A DNA stretch of 64,000 nucleotides from an uncultured Muribaculaceae bacterium (lineage in GTDB: Bacteria > Bacteroidota > Bacteroidia > Bacteroidales > Muribaculaceae), in NCBI GenBank assembly GCA_910586995.1, contig CAJUKZ010000004.1, positions 133,087 through 197,086 on the forward strand. Reading direction: 5' to 3'. The notes under the pieces are model-generated. The model searched no databases. It saw only the letters and a list, made by a program, of their open reading frames with translations, and was not told where the DNA came from. The stretch's first letter is position 1; every line of letters starts with the position of its first letter. Below, in pieces: positions 12,001 through 16,135 of this stretch. Position numbers and translations under genes: made by a program.

Positions 12001-13049
12001 AGCGACAAACGGAGTGCACGCAGTTCCTCATCGGAATCATTCGTCTGCGATGATCCTATGGCTGCACCATATCCGGAAAAGAAACCTTTGTCCTTTCGGC
12101 GTATCTCCTCCCATTGTTGCGATAACTCCTGATTCCGCTCTGTTATGCGTCGCTCAATTTCTGAAATGCGCTGCTGCATTTCCCTGATCTTTCCCGGTAA
12201 AGTGACGGCCTTTCTGTCGTTTTCGTCAAGTATGCGCTGCTTTTCTATGTCTTCCTTGTCGGATGGATCAAGGCCGTTGTTTTTCATGCGGCTAAGGAAA
12301 TCACGCATCAGGCGTACATCCCTCGCTCCGCTCTCAGCCTTATGAGCATCCATAATATCCGACGATAGCCTGCCATCAGGAAGCATCCACTCCGTCTGAG
12401 CCTTTCCGTCTACAATCTTTACACCATGAACCTCAGGGGAACGGGTACTCATCAATGGACGTCCTTCCGACTTTCCGGTGTTTGCTTCGTCTTCAGTATT
12501 TTCCTGAATACCATTTCCTGCAAGGCCGGTCACAGATGTTGGCGCTCCCATCAGTTGCGCCTGACGTTTGGCCGCAGATGCCTGCGCACAGCCCTCTGGA
12601 GAATAAGTTTCGGCAAGGCGTCCTGTGCGGGCTATATTTTCAGACGCCGAAGCATTGAAGTTGCTTATGCCACGGTCTATCCTGGATTGTATGGAGGCGA
12701 GATCACTGCCGTATGGCTGCCAATGTTCACCTTCGGACTGAGTGCCGGTATTGTGAGTGCCGTCATCCGTAGTGTCTCCATTACCGTTCAGCATATCCTT
12801 TGCCATGTTGGATACTTCTGCAAACGGCATCTTGGGGACCAATGTGCGCTGAGACATTTTTGCATCGAATTCTTCCCATGTACCTATATCGTCAAAGTCA
12901 CCGGCGATAGCATCATACAGTTTTCGCCTGTTGCCCTCGTCGTCCATTTTTGAATTATAGGTTTCAAATGATCCGAGATCATCAAATTCCATTGATGATA
13001 TTGCCTCGTATAATTTTCTCCGGTTATTTTCTATATCTGATGTTACCAT
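1..13049 (-). CDS. Giant phage-type polyvalent protein (ParB-like, nuclease-like, pyrophosphatase-like, SNF2 helicase, N6-MTase, RadC/JAB), 3' end outside window
   Basis: I translated the minus strand from the ATG at 13049 to the window edge and met no stop, giving at least 4,349 residues. Approximate domains by residue: two ~27-residue repeats (9-35, 40-65); a coiled coil (~277-320); hydrophobic segments (~445-465, ~690-715); two copies of an ISGxxVMMxDGS module (~936-996, ~1046-1103); a long charged coiled coil (~1233-1377); a DdrB/ParB-like domain with GEVIQGNNRSDALR (~1443-1516); a PBECR-like nuclease candidate with GDIDLVWG (~1903-2030); an inorganic-pyrophosphatase-like domain with DGDHIDIF (~2148-2299). 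A SNF2-type helicase follows (Walker A GTGTGKT ~2956, DESH ~3050, QIEGRIFRIG ~3500), then an N6-adenine methylase (EPSAGHGA ~3640, NPPF ~3701) and RadC/JAB (HNHPSG ~4099-4104). Such fusions are known as DarB-like polyvalent proteins of phages and conjugative elements, some of which are injected with the DNA to protect it. The role here is inferred. The nuclease assignment is the least certain. Confidence 0.9.
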   Translation of the reverse strand, partial: MVTSDIENNRRKLYEAISSMEFDDLGSFETYNSKMDDEGNRRKLYDAIAGDFDDIGTWEEFDAKMSQRTLVPKMPFAEVSNMAKDMLNGNGDTTDDGTHNTGTQSEGEHWQPYGSDLASIQSRIDRGISNFNASASENIARTGRLAETYSPEGCAQASAAKRQAQLMGAPTSVTGLAGNGIQENTEDEANTGKSEGRPLMSTRSPEVHGVKIVDGKAQTEWMLPDGRLSSDIMDAHKAESGARDVRLMRDFLSRMKNNGLDPSDKEDIEKQRILDENDRKAVTLPGKIREMQQRISEIERRITERNQELSQQWEEIRRKDKGFFSGYGAAIGSSQTNDSDEELRALRLSLQQAHKSLQQLTNAQDQIDNGNGFWRGFGRATWQTISDVRTWDFGYSDLVDTRTMLDITSKANKGEKLTDNEQRAMEDIAVNQAVISQFGDLGKGYRWGNMAGISLSFIKDFWLTGGYSKLPGIATKGLTKGAKGLGVSFANDVAKRAARRGILQFVRKEGMTGVGALLKEQSVPWMVKALGTTADDLLMRAPLMAVTVQGMSTASEIIGHKLGNVEYNPETSQYKFANGETWSNAIWQAGADKVIENFSEMWGGHLPGMADIAKAFGARNLTAAVLRNTREGANTVISKAANFLKRTGVNGYFGEVGEEYYGQLWRTVLGLDSAHDENGMNLFKSGQFHEDIWGGMALSIGLTGGGAVAISSGMKYGGKAVDYYMIRNTVNRTDRMAGTALGQEAWDPMRLVIDATDNANIGELAQQVWNDPSMTEQQKAAVLDYMEASMVMRGHNLREFVTQESEKELTGRNAMADAYIEGMNIGSAEDRNRTRMSLDYQSDHLRNTLKLADNADVNSVLAAMYGTDDINAIVTELYNDNTASEADRSAITEYLIAANRYNGMMQAVHDAIETEVAGQTAFVDNYSDRSDPENPVMRPAMLKNDNEQVFIISGNAVMMPDGSMVDRANSDSFIIIRDLNGNVRSIDAADIQTVADPENAADAKARIAEQIRTGRMAEYQAQINGKGESITGTNQPGSEPRPVGRAVMKIDDRPVEVISGRVVMMDGSTMIDSEHSDTSIVIRDLATSQIETVSPEAILSYEEYAPAEQPVVNTQADDAATGQPGYTSGQIKIRNSDGSESRGVLTGYVDEEGKHEYYVEGDLQRLHYATESELDNILSDYQPDAPVQPELSVNTPADNGIVPENTETVPNPVENAAPVVENEPEAVSTAEPTPLQRIPRDEKGEPIFEQAETPELAWDALVEYSEGDTATAKVIADSMAEEKKKVFEKAQKLKLKGKTPAEMLASRKANAAELAKAQSEYEHWQNMANVEQYRRDAIRSQQEAEDRRLAEQQAQAEEAERVAREEAARIEREALEGIPEWHMDTPENARARGARRFFGELFTRQGPVHHVPGKEVMVKFSQKDLPKGRIAVIEASQLQPSHVQGNRNPMFFIDEAQPKNRAEAVSTYAAQQIAEDIRPEEITGSATAYTGAPTVNLRGEVIQGNNRSDALRYLWENNLAGQQEAYKQYIIDNAVQFGLDTDAVNAMQQPVLVNMLDINDAEAIRLGQMTAQDTESGGIERIKPRNVAQKLGDDMRQFANMLLRTDDEDATFGQLVDRNGSDVIKWMSRVGAISNTQYQSAFDSKGNLTAEAKNDLRKVLYQAVFKGGSQQLEEMFDRLPAKAQRAILSTAFRDMDSPIAGRMLPEIQASIIAYDLLMADHDFAAARKMVDVLRAVDAFKHVIALDDRFEQYMPTDNFSNFALHLAAMYKTSDMSQTTIASIFNQMYDLAQGKKAATLFEDADTTQYPLADVIKKVLNIDYKPAKNGNNNVANGGADVALRDRISQEGQLRGNEPPASGKQTPAGTEPSDRGAGAADDSTAAGGNTDVQGGNTDDAANGELAERVTPSVGPFGEIYTQFKGKPQEAVTFLLAKRSGEAIGALYHKDIGDIDLVWGKEGTAHSDGYGLAKLAKFHPEVLFNLQEVLNDMVVTKRSTNRVQLESDKYQAAVRLTWDDKKKTWLLTMFEKKNSVPDNTTDTVETLSSNGNDTATPENTVISSDVYSVPAVGEGINTDTSEVDSGQTEGVTAPAGNSSQTSYRKDNKSLSSRQIQKEESSAQIVEDKDISSIQSTVEAASAEVNTEPTPAQAEAGNYKKGHVIIGDFDITIENPAGSIRKGVDADGKEWQTTMANAYGYIKGTESVDGDHIDIFLHTDMDEWDGRKVYVVDQTRPDSSFDEHKVMLGFNDKDNAMSAYLANYDATWAEKHPGLRISEVNIEDFNKWIQSSHRKTKPFADYSTISKITDNAPSKPQKNDGFTIEARKDTRDNSDLFAVKFEERVSRDEFKGQKVIAKKYDGYWSNFGKKGFLFKSEADAKAFAAEVLNKSEEEIADDAPLSLTDMRPTDVTEKQPSTEQTIKEVTEDGATLTGKSESDNEKPINPSGNRLVTDEQYADYLARFKKKLGGQLNMGVDPEILQLGAMMAVYHIEKGARKFAAYVRAMVHDLGEMSDKVPYQYLKGFYKNAHSMLEYEMPEIAEEMDSDEIVNNTDVATIVNGHTDAIASAKMVTAEQQAEKERVEAERKLKEMRIQKDGKKTHAIIGNEDYVDLARRKTKDQEYHKSNEKAVISQKEQAISNLNVYDNVRNTNADSGGDSDNADQPQLAGISLAETDRRGKRDTGGGLAKPMDRGDSGSALSKTSSDRTNSQGNSGAVAGERSNKGISEETSSMDRIPAGDRDSGGRSGNRSDRSDGRKDRRGSGSKNTVDDTDRGIASRHVNDSKADSSVNNPLQQAIDDLIASLADRAKAIASGARVGYEVLRKGIYKLSVWSKSMRQYLGVPLQQSGISNTEIDEWISEMWECDYTANGTTRRIREWAALMSQNELRSKVRLSFDEKRAAQQAAEPIEVKVTDAENIRETLPFLLPQQQEDVRLAEVQFFDQSHADEMHGNGKGYMFTNGTGTGKTYTGLGIVKRFVKQGKGRILILTPSQTKVRDWIKDGNNLNLEIRDLDSWAKEHGTTATTEKGEGVVITTYANFRQNKALEEDCFDLIVYDESHRLLENKKGTATEGVSAHYMVSNKNEDYAFTRLRNVNSVYKDMLNAIEDYNKLFNEVVRKAKATTGIDNMFTLVTNRHIPPIGREEWSPATEAKFPELAALRNKAKELESRFNENERPKVEKQAKEDSARTKVVFLSATPFNTRENIDYAEGYIFSYPKDNDGGYKTPHGRNRFFLDHFGAGYKWRYHRLENSIENAQALAQQEVEFSDWLQRDLQTMSGRVIDSEYDYSRDFPTVTGEYAVRFNEATSELLRNKYTSDAYHETIGNYNYGSALFESMKVSQIIPRIRKHLEAGRKIVIFHRRVETKEPLGLPFTTLFACATEKAKSKKDPHKVREALDELHRLRRRYKDLFEWEKSLDLRMPRQQLADAFGKENISFFSGKESNKDKHRAVEDFNADDSNKNIIVVQEASGKEGISLHDISGKHQRVIITLALPQSPITALQIEGRIFRIGNRSNAIFEYPLLGLDSEMVLFGQTFNAQVGTTENLALGSKARNLRESFARGIEENSGDVDIERQGIGGKEMDANMDIGNTSPFERAVLDYYTNHKISLSRVNREGKDYYPTPEPLGYMMNVWSGISDGESVLEPSAGHGAIARYVPAANTLTAIEPSASLFSRLQIKAGGIGRKFESCMFEDYNIVNKHDIVLMNPPFGTAGKLAVEHVTKAFKHLEEGGRIVAIIPRGSTDRKFEQWYNSEKNAVLTGEIKLPDITFERAGTSVRCRVVVIDKVSNKALATQAASNAQQIDLSSRNYTKIEDFFNDISNIQMPARTIDTAAKLRKRCLPVARSLRDMKIIKNVEVGEDFIKVSGRGLWERIDWGGIDKSGIEALMREKFANFSTWEANAEQRGNLNEAAVYNELKHLCARLAGKTYEDLSRNIDATASEPVISYNSTENTIFADTYETQDGKTINYTSENPEAYGVPKAKDGSDDSRTGAADLQRQGNSGLEAHNNRLNTELGEFSVVERVFKETGAFNFTSGERIESADDVAFIFSSLEDAAKEHAFMVLVKDGDPTVVELGMGTFTASLVDIPTASLAYNRIKPDQVYFVHNHPSGNLKCSPEDMRVLETMERMTEMPVHGVIINLKTGKYGTFGKGELSSVGYKRIPETESPLKVHTLDKQIFARDYDPMSQPMVRDSEDVAKFLNSHRMGDRAKVSFLIISRAGRIVGNIHTPFIDITNDVTDKARYISDRITQFGGESAILYGDFAINYNDSGAFQRLKQSLQQVGGTNLLDVVNVEGNYTRSARDEGMLYEPGNEYGASDDSIRYGLGDSKESSKDDNSRYHSVAFFNEELERYING

Positions 13050-13063
13050 AAGTCTGCAAGTGT

Positions 13064-14161
13064 TCACCAACCTATATGGCGTTTTGTATTCCGGCTATTT
13101 GCCGGTGTCGATACATCACGCCTCGAAGTTGTCTCATGCGCTGATGTACTGCCGTATTGATCGGTCGTGGTAGATGAATTTGTCGTTATCGTAGGTGTTG
13201 TCACATAAACCCATCCCTCCTCGGCATGCGTGGCAGCGTAGTTACGTGCAGAATTCTCAGTTTCGAAATAATCTAAGTATTCAGTCATGCCTGTCTGCGG
13301 GTTGGTGCGCATTACAGTGAATTTGCCATGTGTGCCTTTGCCTCCTCCTCGGTTCGCACGGTTTTTGCGGTTTATCTCAGATAGCACAAGTTCGTCGGCA
13401 TGTTCAGCGTATTCCTCCTCAAGACGAGCCTGGGCAGCCATCTTACGTGCCCGGCCTTGTTCATACGACAGACGGCCTAATTGTATCTGGAGATCAATAT
13501 CGGCAACTTCCGCATCATGCTCCGCTTTTGCCTGACGGCGCGCATCCTCGTTGATCTTGAACTGCAAGTTTATATCTTGCTGGCGACGTCGGTCTTCGGC
13601 AGTATTTGCAGCATCTTTCAGCTTGCCGATTGTAAGGGCATAGTTCAAAAACTTGTCTGCGTCGGCCTCACGTTGCGCTCTTTCTCTTTCGAAGCGCTGT
13701 CTGGTCCTTTCCGACATGCTGTTATTGCCGTCATACATATTCGGAGCATAGTTGTGTGTGGCTATCAGATTTGCAACAGAGCGTACTGCGTCGGATATAC
13801 CGCTGATCATACCTTCGGCTCTCTGACGACGGCGCAGTTTCCGGAGTTCCTCATCAGACAATGGCCTGTATGCATTCATGCGCTGCTGAAGCAGAGGTAT
13901 AATGTCATCATAGCTTCCGGCTTTATGTTCAGCGGGAATGGTTGCGGAGATTGTTCCAGACTTGCCTGTTGTGGCTTCGGATACAGCCGTGTCTTTCGGA
14001 TTAGCTGCTGTTGACGGCGGAGTTGCAGTAGGTACAGAGTTATCCGTATTCCCGGAGGTGCGCATCGCCACTGCAGAGTGTACTTTCTGTGGCAGTCCAT
14101 AGACACTGCTGTCAAGACCGTTGAATCTGATATTGTTCTTCTTATCACCTGCCATAGTCAT
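13064..14161 (-). CDS. Coiled-coil phage protein, candidate internal virion (ejection) component
   Basis: About 365 residues, and I do not recognise the family. The N-terminal ~90 residues are Ser/Thr/Pro/Ala-rich and low in complexity. The middle (~110-270) is very rich in Arg, Glu, Gln and Ala (RRRQRAEGM, RFERERAQREADADKF) and should form long coiled coils. A small C-terminal domain (FTVMRTNPQTGMTEYL and EEGWVYVTTP) ends in a Thr/Ser-rich tail. It starts at or near the ATG at 14161 (the ATG at 14155 is equally plausible), overlapping the upstream gene by 11-17 bases, and ends 14 bases before the giant gene. The three genes therefore form one transcription unit. The order of a 194-residue Gly/Ala-rich protein, a coiled-coil protein and a giant protein resembles the T7 gp14-gp15-gp16 ejection set. 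That comparison rests on order and composition only. Confidence 0.75.
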   Translation of the reverse strand: MTMAGDKKNNIRFNGLDSSVYGLPQKVHSAVAMRTSGNTDNSVPTATPPSTAANPKDTAVSEATTGKSGTISATIPAEHKAGSYDDIIPLLQQRMNAYRPLSDEELRKLRRRQRAEGMISGISDAVRSVANLIATHNYAPNMYDGNNSMSERTRQRFERERAQREADADKFLNYALTIGKLKDAANTAEDRRRQQDINLQFKINEDARRQAKAEHDAEVADIDLQIQLGRLSYEQGRARKMAAQARLEEEYAEHADELVLSEINRKNRANRGGGKGTHGKFTVMRTNPQTGMTEYLDYFETENSARNYAATHAEEGWVYVTTPTITTNSSTTTDQYGSTSAHETTSRRDVSTPANSRNTKRHIGW

Positions 14162-14729
14162 ACGCTGCTTTTGCCTCCGCAAGTATAGAGTTGCTTTTGC
14201 TGTCGGCCTTTGTTGTAGCTGCTCCGTCTTTCCCGAAATCCATCATAGCTATTCCCGCACCTGCTTGAGCCACGCCCTGTACAGCCTGTGCGACTGATTG
14301 CGCCCTTCCTGTCTCTATTGCACGCAACTGATCCTTAAGCTCGCTATTTCTCTGATTATATTGCTGTTCTATGTTGTCCTTGCGGCGCTCACCGTTTGCT
14401 ACTATCTGGGATGTAGCGTCGGCCAGAGCGTCATTATTGGCCGCTTTTGCAGCCGCAACACTCTCGTCCGTCCCGCCCATCACTGCCTGCGCACCTGCCG
14501 CCTGACGGTTACGCTGCCTGACGTTTTCGTCAATTCTGGTAAGAATACGCTGTGCGTCGGCACGTTGTGTCGCATCCTCGTTATACCGCCGGTCATACCA
14601 GTTCTGGTTTTCCCTCATCTGATCATTCACCATCCTCTTGGCCCTTCTCATGGCTTTGGATGCGGAGATGCCGCCGAAGATCGCACCCCCGACGCCTAAA
14701 GCACCTCCTATTGCTGCGCCCAATATCAT
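14145..14729 (-). CDS. Gly/Ala-rich phage protein resembling gp14-type internal virion protein
   Basis: 194 residues. The N-terminus (residues 2-27) is a glycine-zipper-like hydrophobic stretch (GAAIGGALGVGGAIFGGI), followed by a charged helical region with Arg/Gln/Asn-rich heptads (residues ~30-150), and then a second Ala/Gly-rich hydrophobic patch (AQAVQGVAQAGAGIAMMDFG). This layout, and a length close to the ~196 residues of T7 gp14, fit a membrane-inserting internal virion protein. Small phage DNA-pilot proteins share the composition, so the match is structural rather than by homology. It is the first gene of the minus-strand unit that leads to the giant polyvalent gene. A TATCTTTG element lies 36 bases upstream on the minus strand. 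Confidence 0.75.
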   Translation of the reverse strand: MILGAAIGGALGVGGAIFGGISASKAMRRAKRMVNDQMRENQNWYDRRYNEDATQRADAQRILTRIDENVRQRNRQAAGAQAVMGGTDESVAAAKAANNDALADATSQIVANGERRKDNIEQQYNQRNSELKDQLRAIETGRAQSVAQAVQGVAQAGAGIAMMDFGKDGAATTKADSKSNSILAEAKAAYDYGR

Positions 14730-14764
14730 ATATCTGTTATGATTAAAAAGTTATATTTATGGAG

Positions 14765-14786
14765 CAAAGATAAACCCTTACCTTTG
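14765..14786. promoter_or_regulatory. Back-to-back divergent promoters of the phage-like region
   Basis: CAAAGATA at 14765-14772 reads TATCTTTG on the minus strand, and TACCTTTG lies at 14779-14786 on the plus strand. Both match the Bacteroidetes -7 consensus TAnnTTTG. They point outward to the 14729 and 14814 starts and are only six bases apart. I see no clear TTTG -33 element for either, so activation by another factor is possible. Confidence 0.5.
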
Positions 14787-14813
14787 CATCCTATCTTTAA
14801 CTTTTTAGTCACT

Positions 14814-15164
14814 ATGGCACAAGGAAGAAAAACCGGAGGCCGTAAGAAAGGCACTCCCAACAAACCAAATCCGTTGAAAGAGCATCTGCGCGCTCAATCA
14901 ACCGCGTATTTTGAACCAAACATCACAATAGAGGATGCAGAGCTTGCAGAGGCCTTTCATGCCTCTATAGGAGATAAGGTCTCGCGCTTCGATCTCGACA
15001 TGATCATGATGAAGCCGGCAGAACGTGCGGCCATTCAGGAACGGCTGTTGCGCTACCATACTCCGCAGATGCAATCGGTATCAGCGGAAGTATCGTTATC
15101 AGATGATCTTACTACAACTATCGAGGAAAGATTGGCAAAGCTTGCCGCCGAGAACGACCGCTGA
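14814..15164 (+). CDS. Terminase-small-subunit-like DNA-binding protein
   Basis: 116 residues from the ATG at 14814. An upstream in-frame start at 14739 would place the promoter element inside the gene, so the shorter form is preferred. The N-terminus GRKTGGRKKGTPNKPN is a basic, Gly/Lys-rich motif seen at the start of many small phage terminase subunits and related DNA-binding proteins. The rest is an acidic helical domain (PNITIEDAELAEAF, LDMIMMKPAERAAIQERLL) with an acidic C-terminus. In a phage it would recognise the packaging start site. No large terminase follows it in this window, which is unusual. It could instead be a small DNA-binding protein borrowed by a satellite element. Confidence 0.55.
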   Translation: MAQGRKTGGRKKGTPNKPNPLKEHLRAQSTAYFEPNITIEDAELAEAFHASIGDKVSRFDLDMIMMKPAERAAIQERLLRYHTPQMQSVSAEVSLSDDLTTTIEERLAKLAAENDR

Positions 15165-15301
15165 CGCATCTACTTCCCTCTATTATTAGACTTCCGCAGC
15201 CGGCAGCCGGATGATGTTTTTCATTGACGGCTGCAGTTCGGAAGCGATAGAAAAGACAGTTTCACGATCTGTACTGTTAACATCTCCATTAAATACTTAT
15301 T

Positions 15302-15404
15302 CTTCCGAAGAAATACCCATTTCTTCCCCAATAATGCTTATTTCTTCCGAAGTTATTGCAATTCTTTCGGAAGTTATCGCTATAAATTCCGAAAACTTCC
15401 GAAG
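15302..15404. repeat. 21-bp palindromic repeat array 1
   Basis: CTTCCGAAG-type cores begin at 15302, 15323 (degenerate, CTTCCCCAA), 15344, 15365 (TTTCGGAAG) and 15386 (ATTCCGAAA). They are spaced exactly 21 bases apart, with a final half-period copy at 15396. The fullest unit, ATAACTTC-C-GAAGTTAT, is an odd palindrome with 8-bp arms and a single central base. The array ends in GAAGAAAAGGGCAT, as array 2 also does. It lies in the gene-poor interval 15165-15910 of the element. An iteron-type origin, a partition site or an operator cluster are the natural readings. Confidence 0.85.
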
Positions 15405-15513
15405 AAAAGGGCATAAATTCCCTTTTTGAATTTTTATTGAAAAAACAGTAAAAAACAGGGGTGAAAATATCCCTCGGAATTGGCTGTTTTCATGCAAAAT
15501 CCGCTTAAAATTA

Positions 15514-15637
15514 CTTCCCCATTTATGGCAATAACTTCCGAAGTTATGCCTGTTACTTCCGAAGTTATAGTAATTACTTCCGAAATTATCGCCATAACTT
15601 CGGAAAACTTCGGAAGAAAAGGGCATTTCTTCCGAAA
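15514..15637. repeat. 21-bp palindromic repeat array 2
   Basis: Cores begin at 15514 (CTTCCCCAT), 15535, 15556, 15577 and 15598, again exactly 21 bases apart. Further copies sit at 15608 (half-period) and 15629. The copies at 15535 and 15556 keep the 17-bp odd palindrome ACTTC-C-GAAGT with TTAT/ATAA extensions. The array finishes with the same half-period doublet and GAAGAAAAGGGCAT as array 1, so the two arrays look like duplicates of one module about 200 bases apart. Two-turn periodicity places every core on the same DNA face, which favours cooperative protein binding. Confidence 0.85.
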
Positions 15638-15692
15638 CCTTTCTTTTGATAAAAAGAAATATATAAATATATTTCTAAAAAGAAAATATATA

Positions 15693-15736
15693 TATCGCTT
15701 CGCGATAAAACGCGCGCACGCACGTGTACACACGCG
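15693..15736. other. Hairpin plus alternating pyrimidine-purine tract
   Basis: TATCGC-TTC-GCGATA (15693-15707) is a perfect 6-bp hairpin. Four bases further, 15711-15736 is a 26-base tract that strictly alternates pyrimidine and purine (CGCGCGCACG...ACACACGCG), a sequence type prone to Z-DNA. The hairpin follows an AT-rich stretch (15650-15692). The sequence from 15740 to 15870 is A-rich, and I see no gene in it. Confidence 0.6.
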
Positions 15737-15877
15737 AGAGAAAATTTTTTTATATTTCTTTGGCTTCGCCGTAATTTCGCAGGTTGGGAGAAAGAAAAAA
15801 AGTTGCGCAAAAAAAGAAAGAGCCGCGCCGATGTGAAGTGACCCAAAACATACAGACGGTTATCGGGCAGGATAAAT

Positions 15878-15885
15878 TATCTTTG
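15878..15885 (+). promoter_or_regulatory. Candidate promoter -7 element for the small gene at 15911
   Basis: TATCTTTG matches TAnnTTTG and ends 25 bases before the ATG at 15911. No convincing -33 TTTG was found. Confidence 0.45.
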
Positions 15886-15910
15886 CTGCGAACTCAAAAT
15901 TATAACCGCA

Positions 15911-16135
15911 ATGAAAAAATCTTACACCAACATTGCAGACCTCATCCGCAAAGGTGCGAATGTGAAAATCAATTCCGACGATTTCCGTTTTTCAGAGATT
16001 TCAAACCTTGCCCGGATTGCAGCCAACAACGAAACCATGCTGCACATCAAAGTTGGAGACAACATCAACGCCGCCGAACTTGCCGGCATAGCGAACACTG
16101 CAAAACAATTCGTTCTGTTTGACCTCAAAGACTAA
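15911..16135 (+). CDS. Small hypothetical protein next to the integrase
   Basis: 74 residues of unknown function. It has no signal peptide or membrane segment. Predicted helices alternate with charged turns (NIADLIRKGANVKINSDDF, INAAELAGIANTAKQFVLFD). The composition is that of a small folded cytosolic protein. It has its own -7 element and converges on the integrase, overlapping its stop by four bases. Small genes in this position in phage-like elements can be excisionase or regulatory factors, but no DNA-binding motif is visible here and I assign no function. Confidence 0.65.
   Translation: MKKSYTNIADLIRKGANVKINSDDFRFSEISNLARIAANNETMLHIKVGDNINAAELAGIANTAKQFVLFDLKD

Noticed and set aside
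1..13049. Many open frames of 60-220 codons on both strands in this interval
   Set aside because: They overlap the single giant minus-strand frame, whose translation carries clear conserved motifs throughout.
15302..15637. A CRISPR array
   Set aside because: Units are 21 bases with no unique 30-base spacers, the core is palindromic, and no cas genes are near.
16132..16135. Frameshift or fusion between the small gene at 15911 and the integrase
   Set aside because: The genes are on opposite strands and simply overlap by four bases at their stops.
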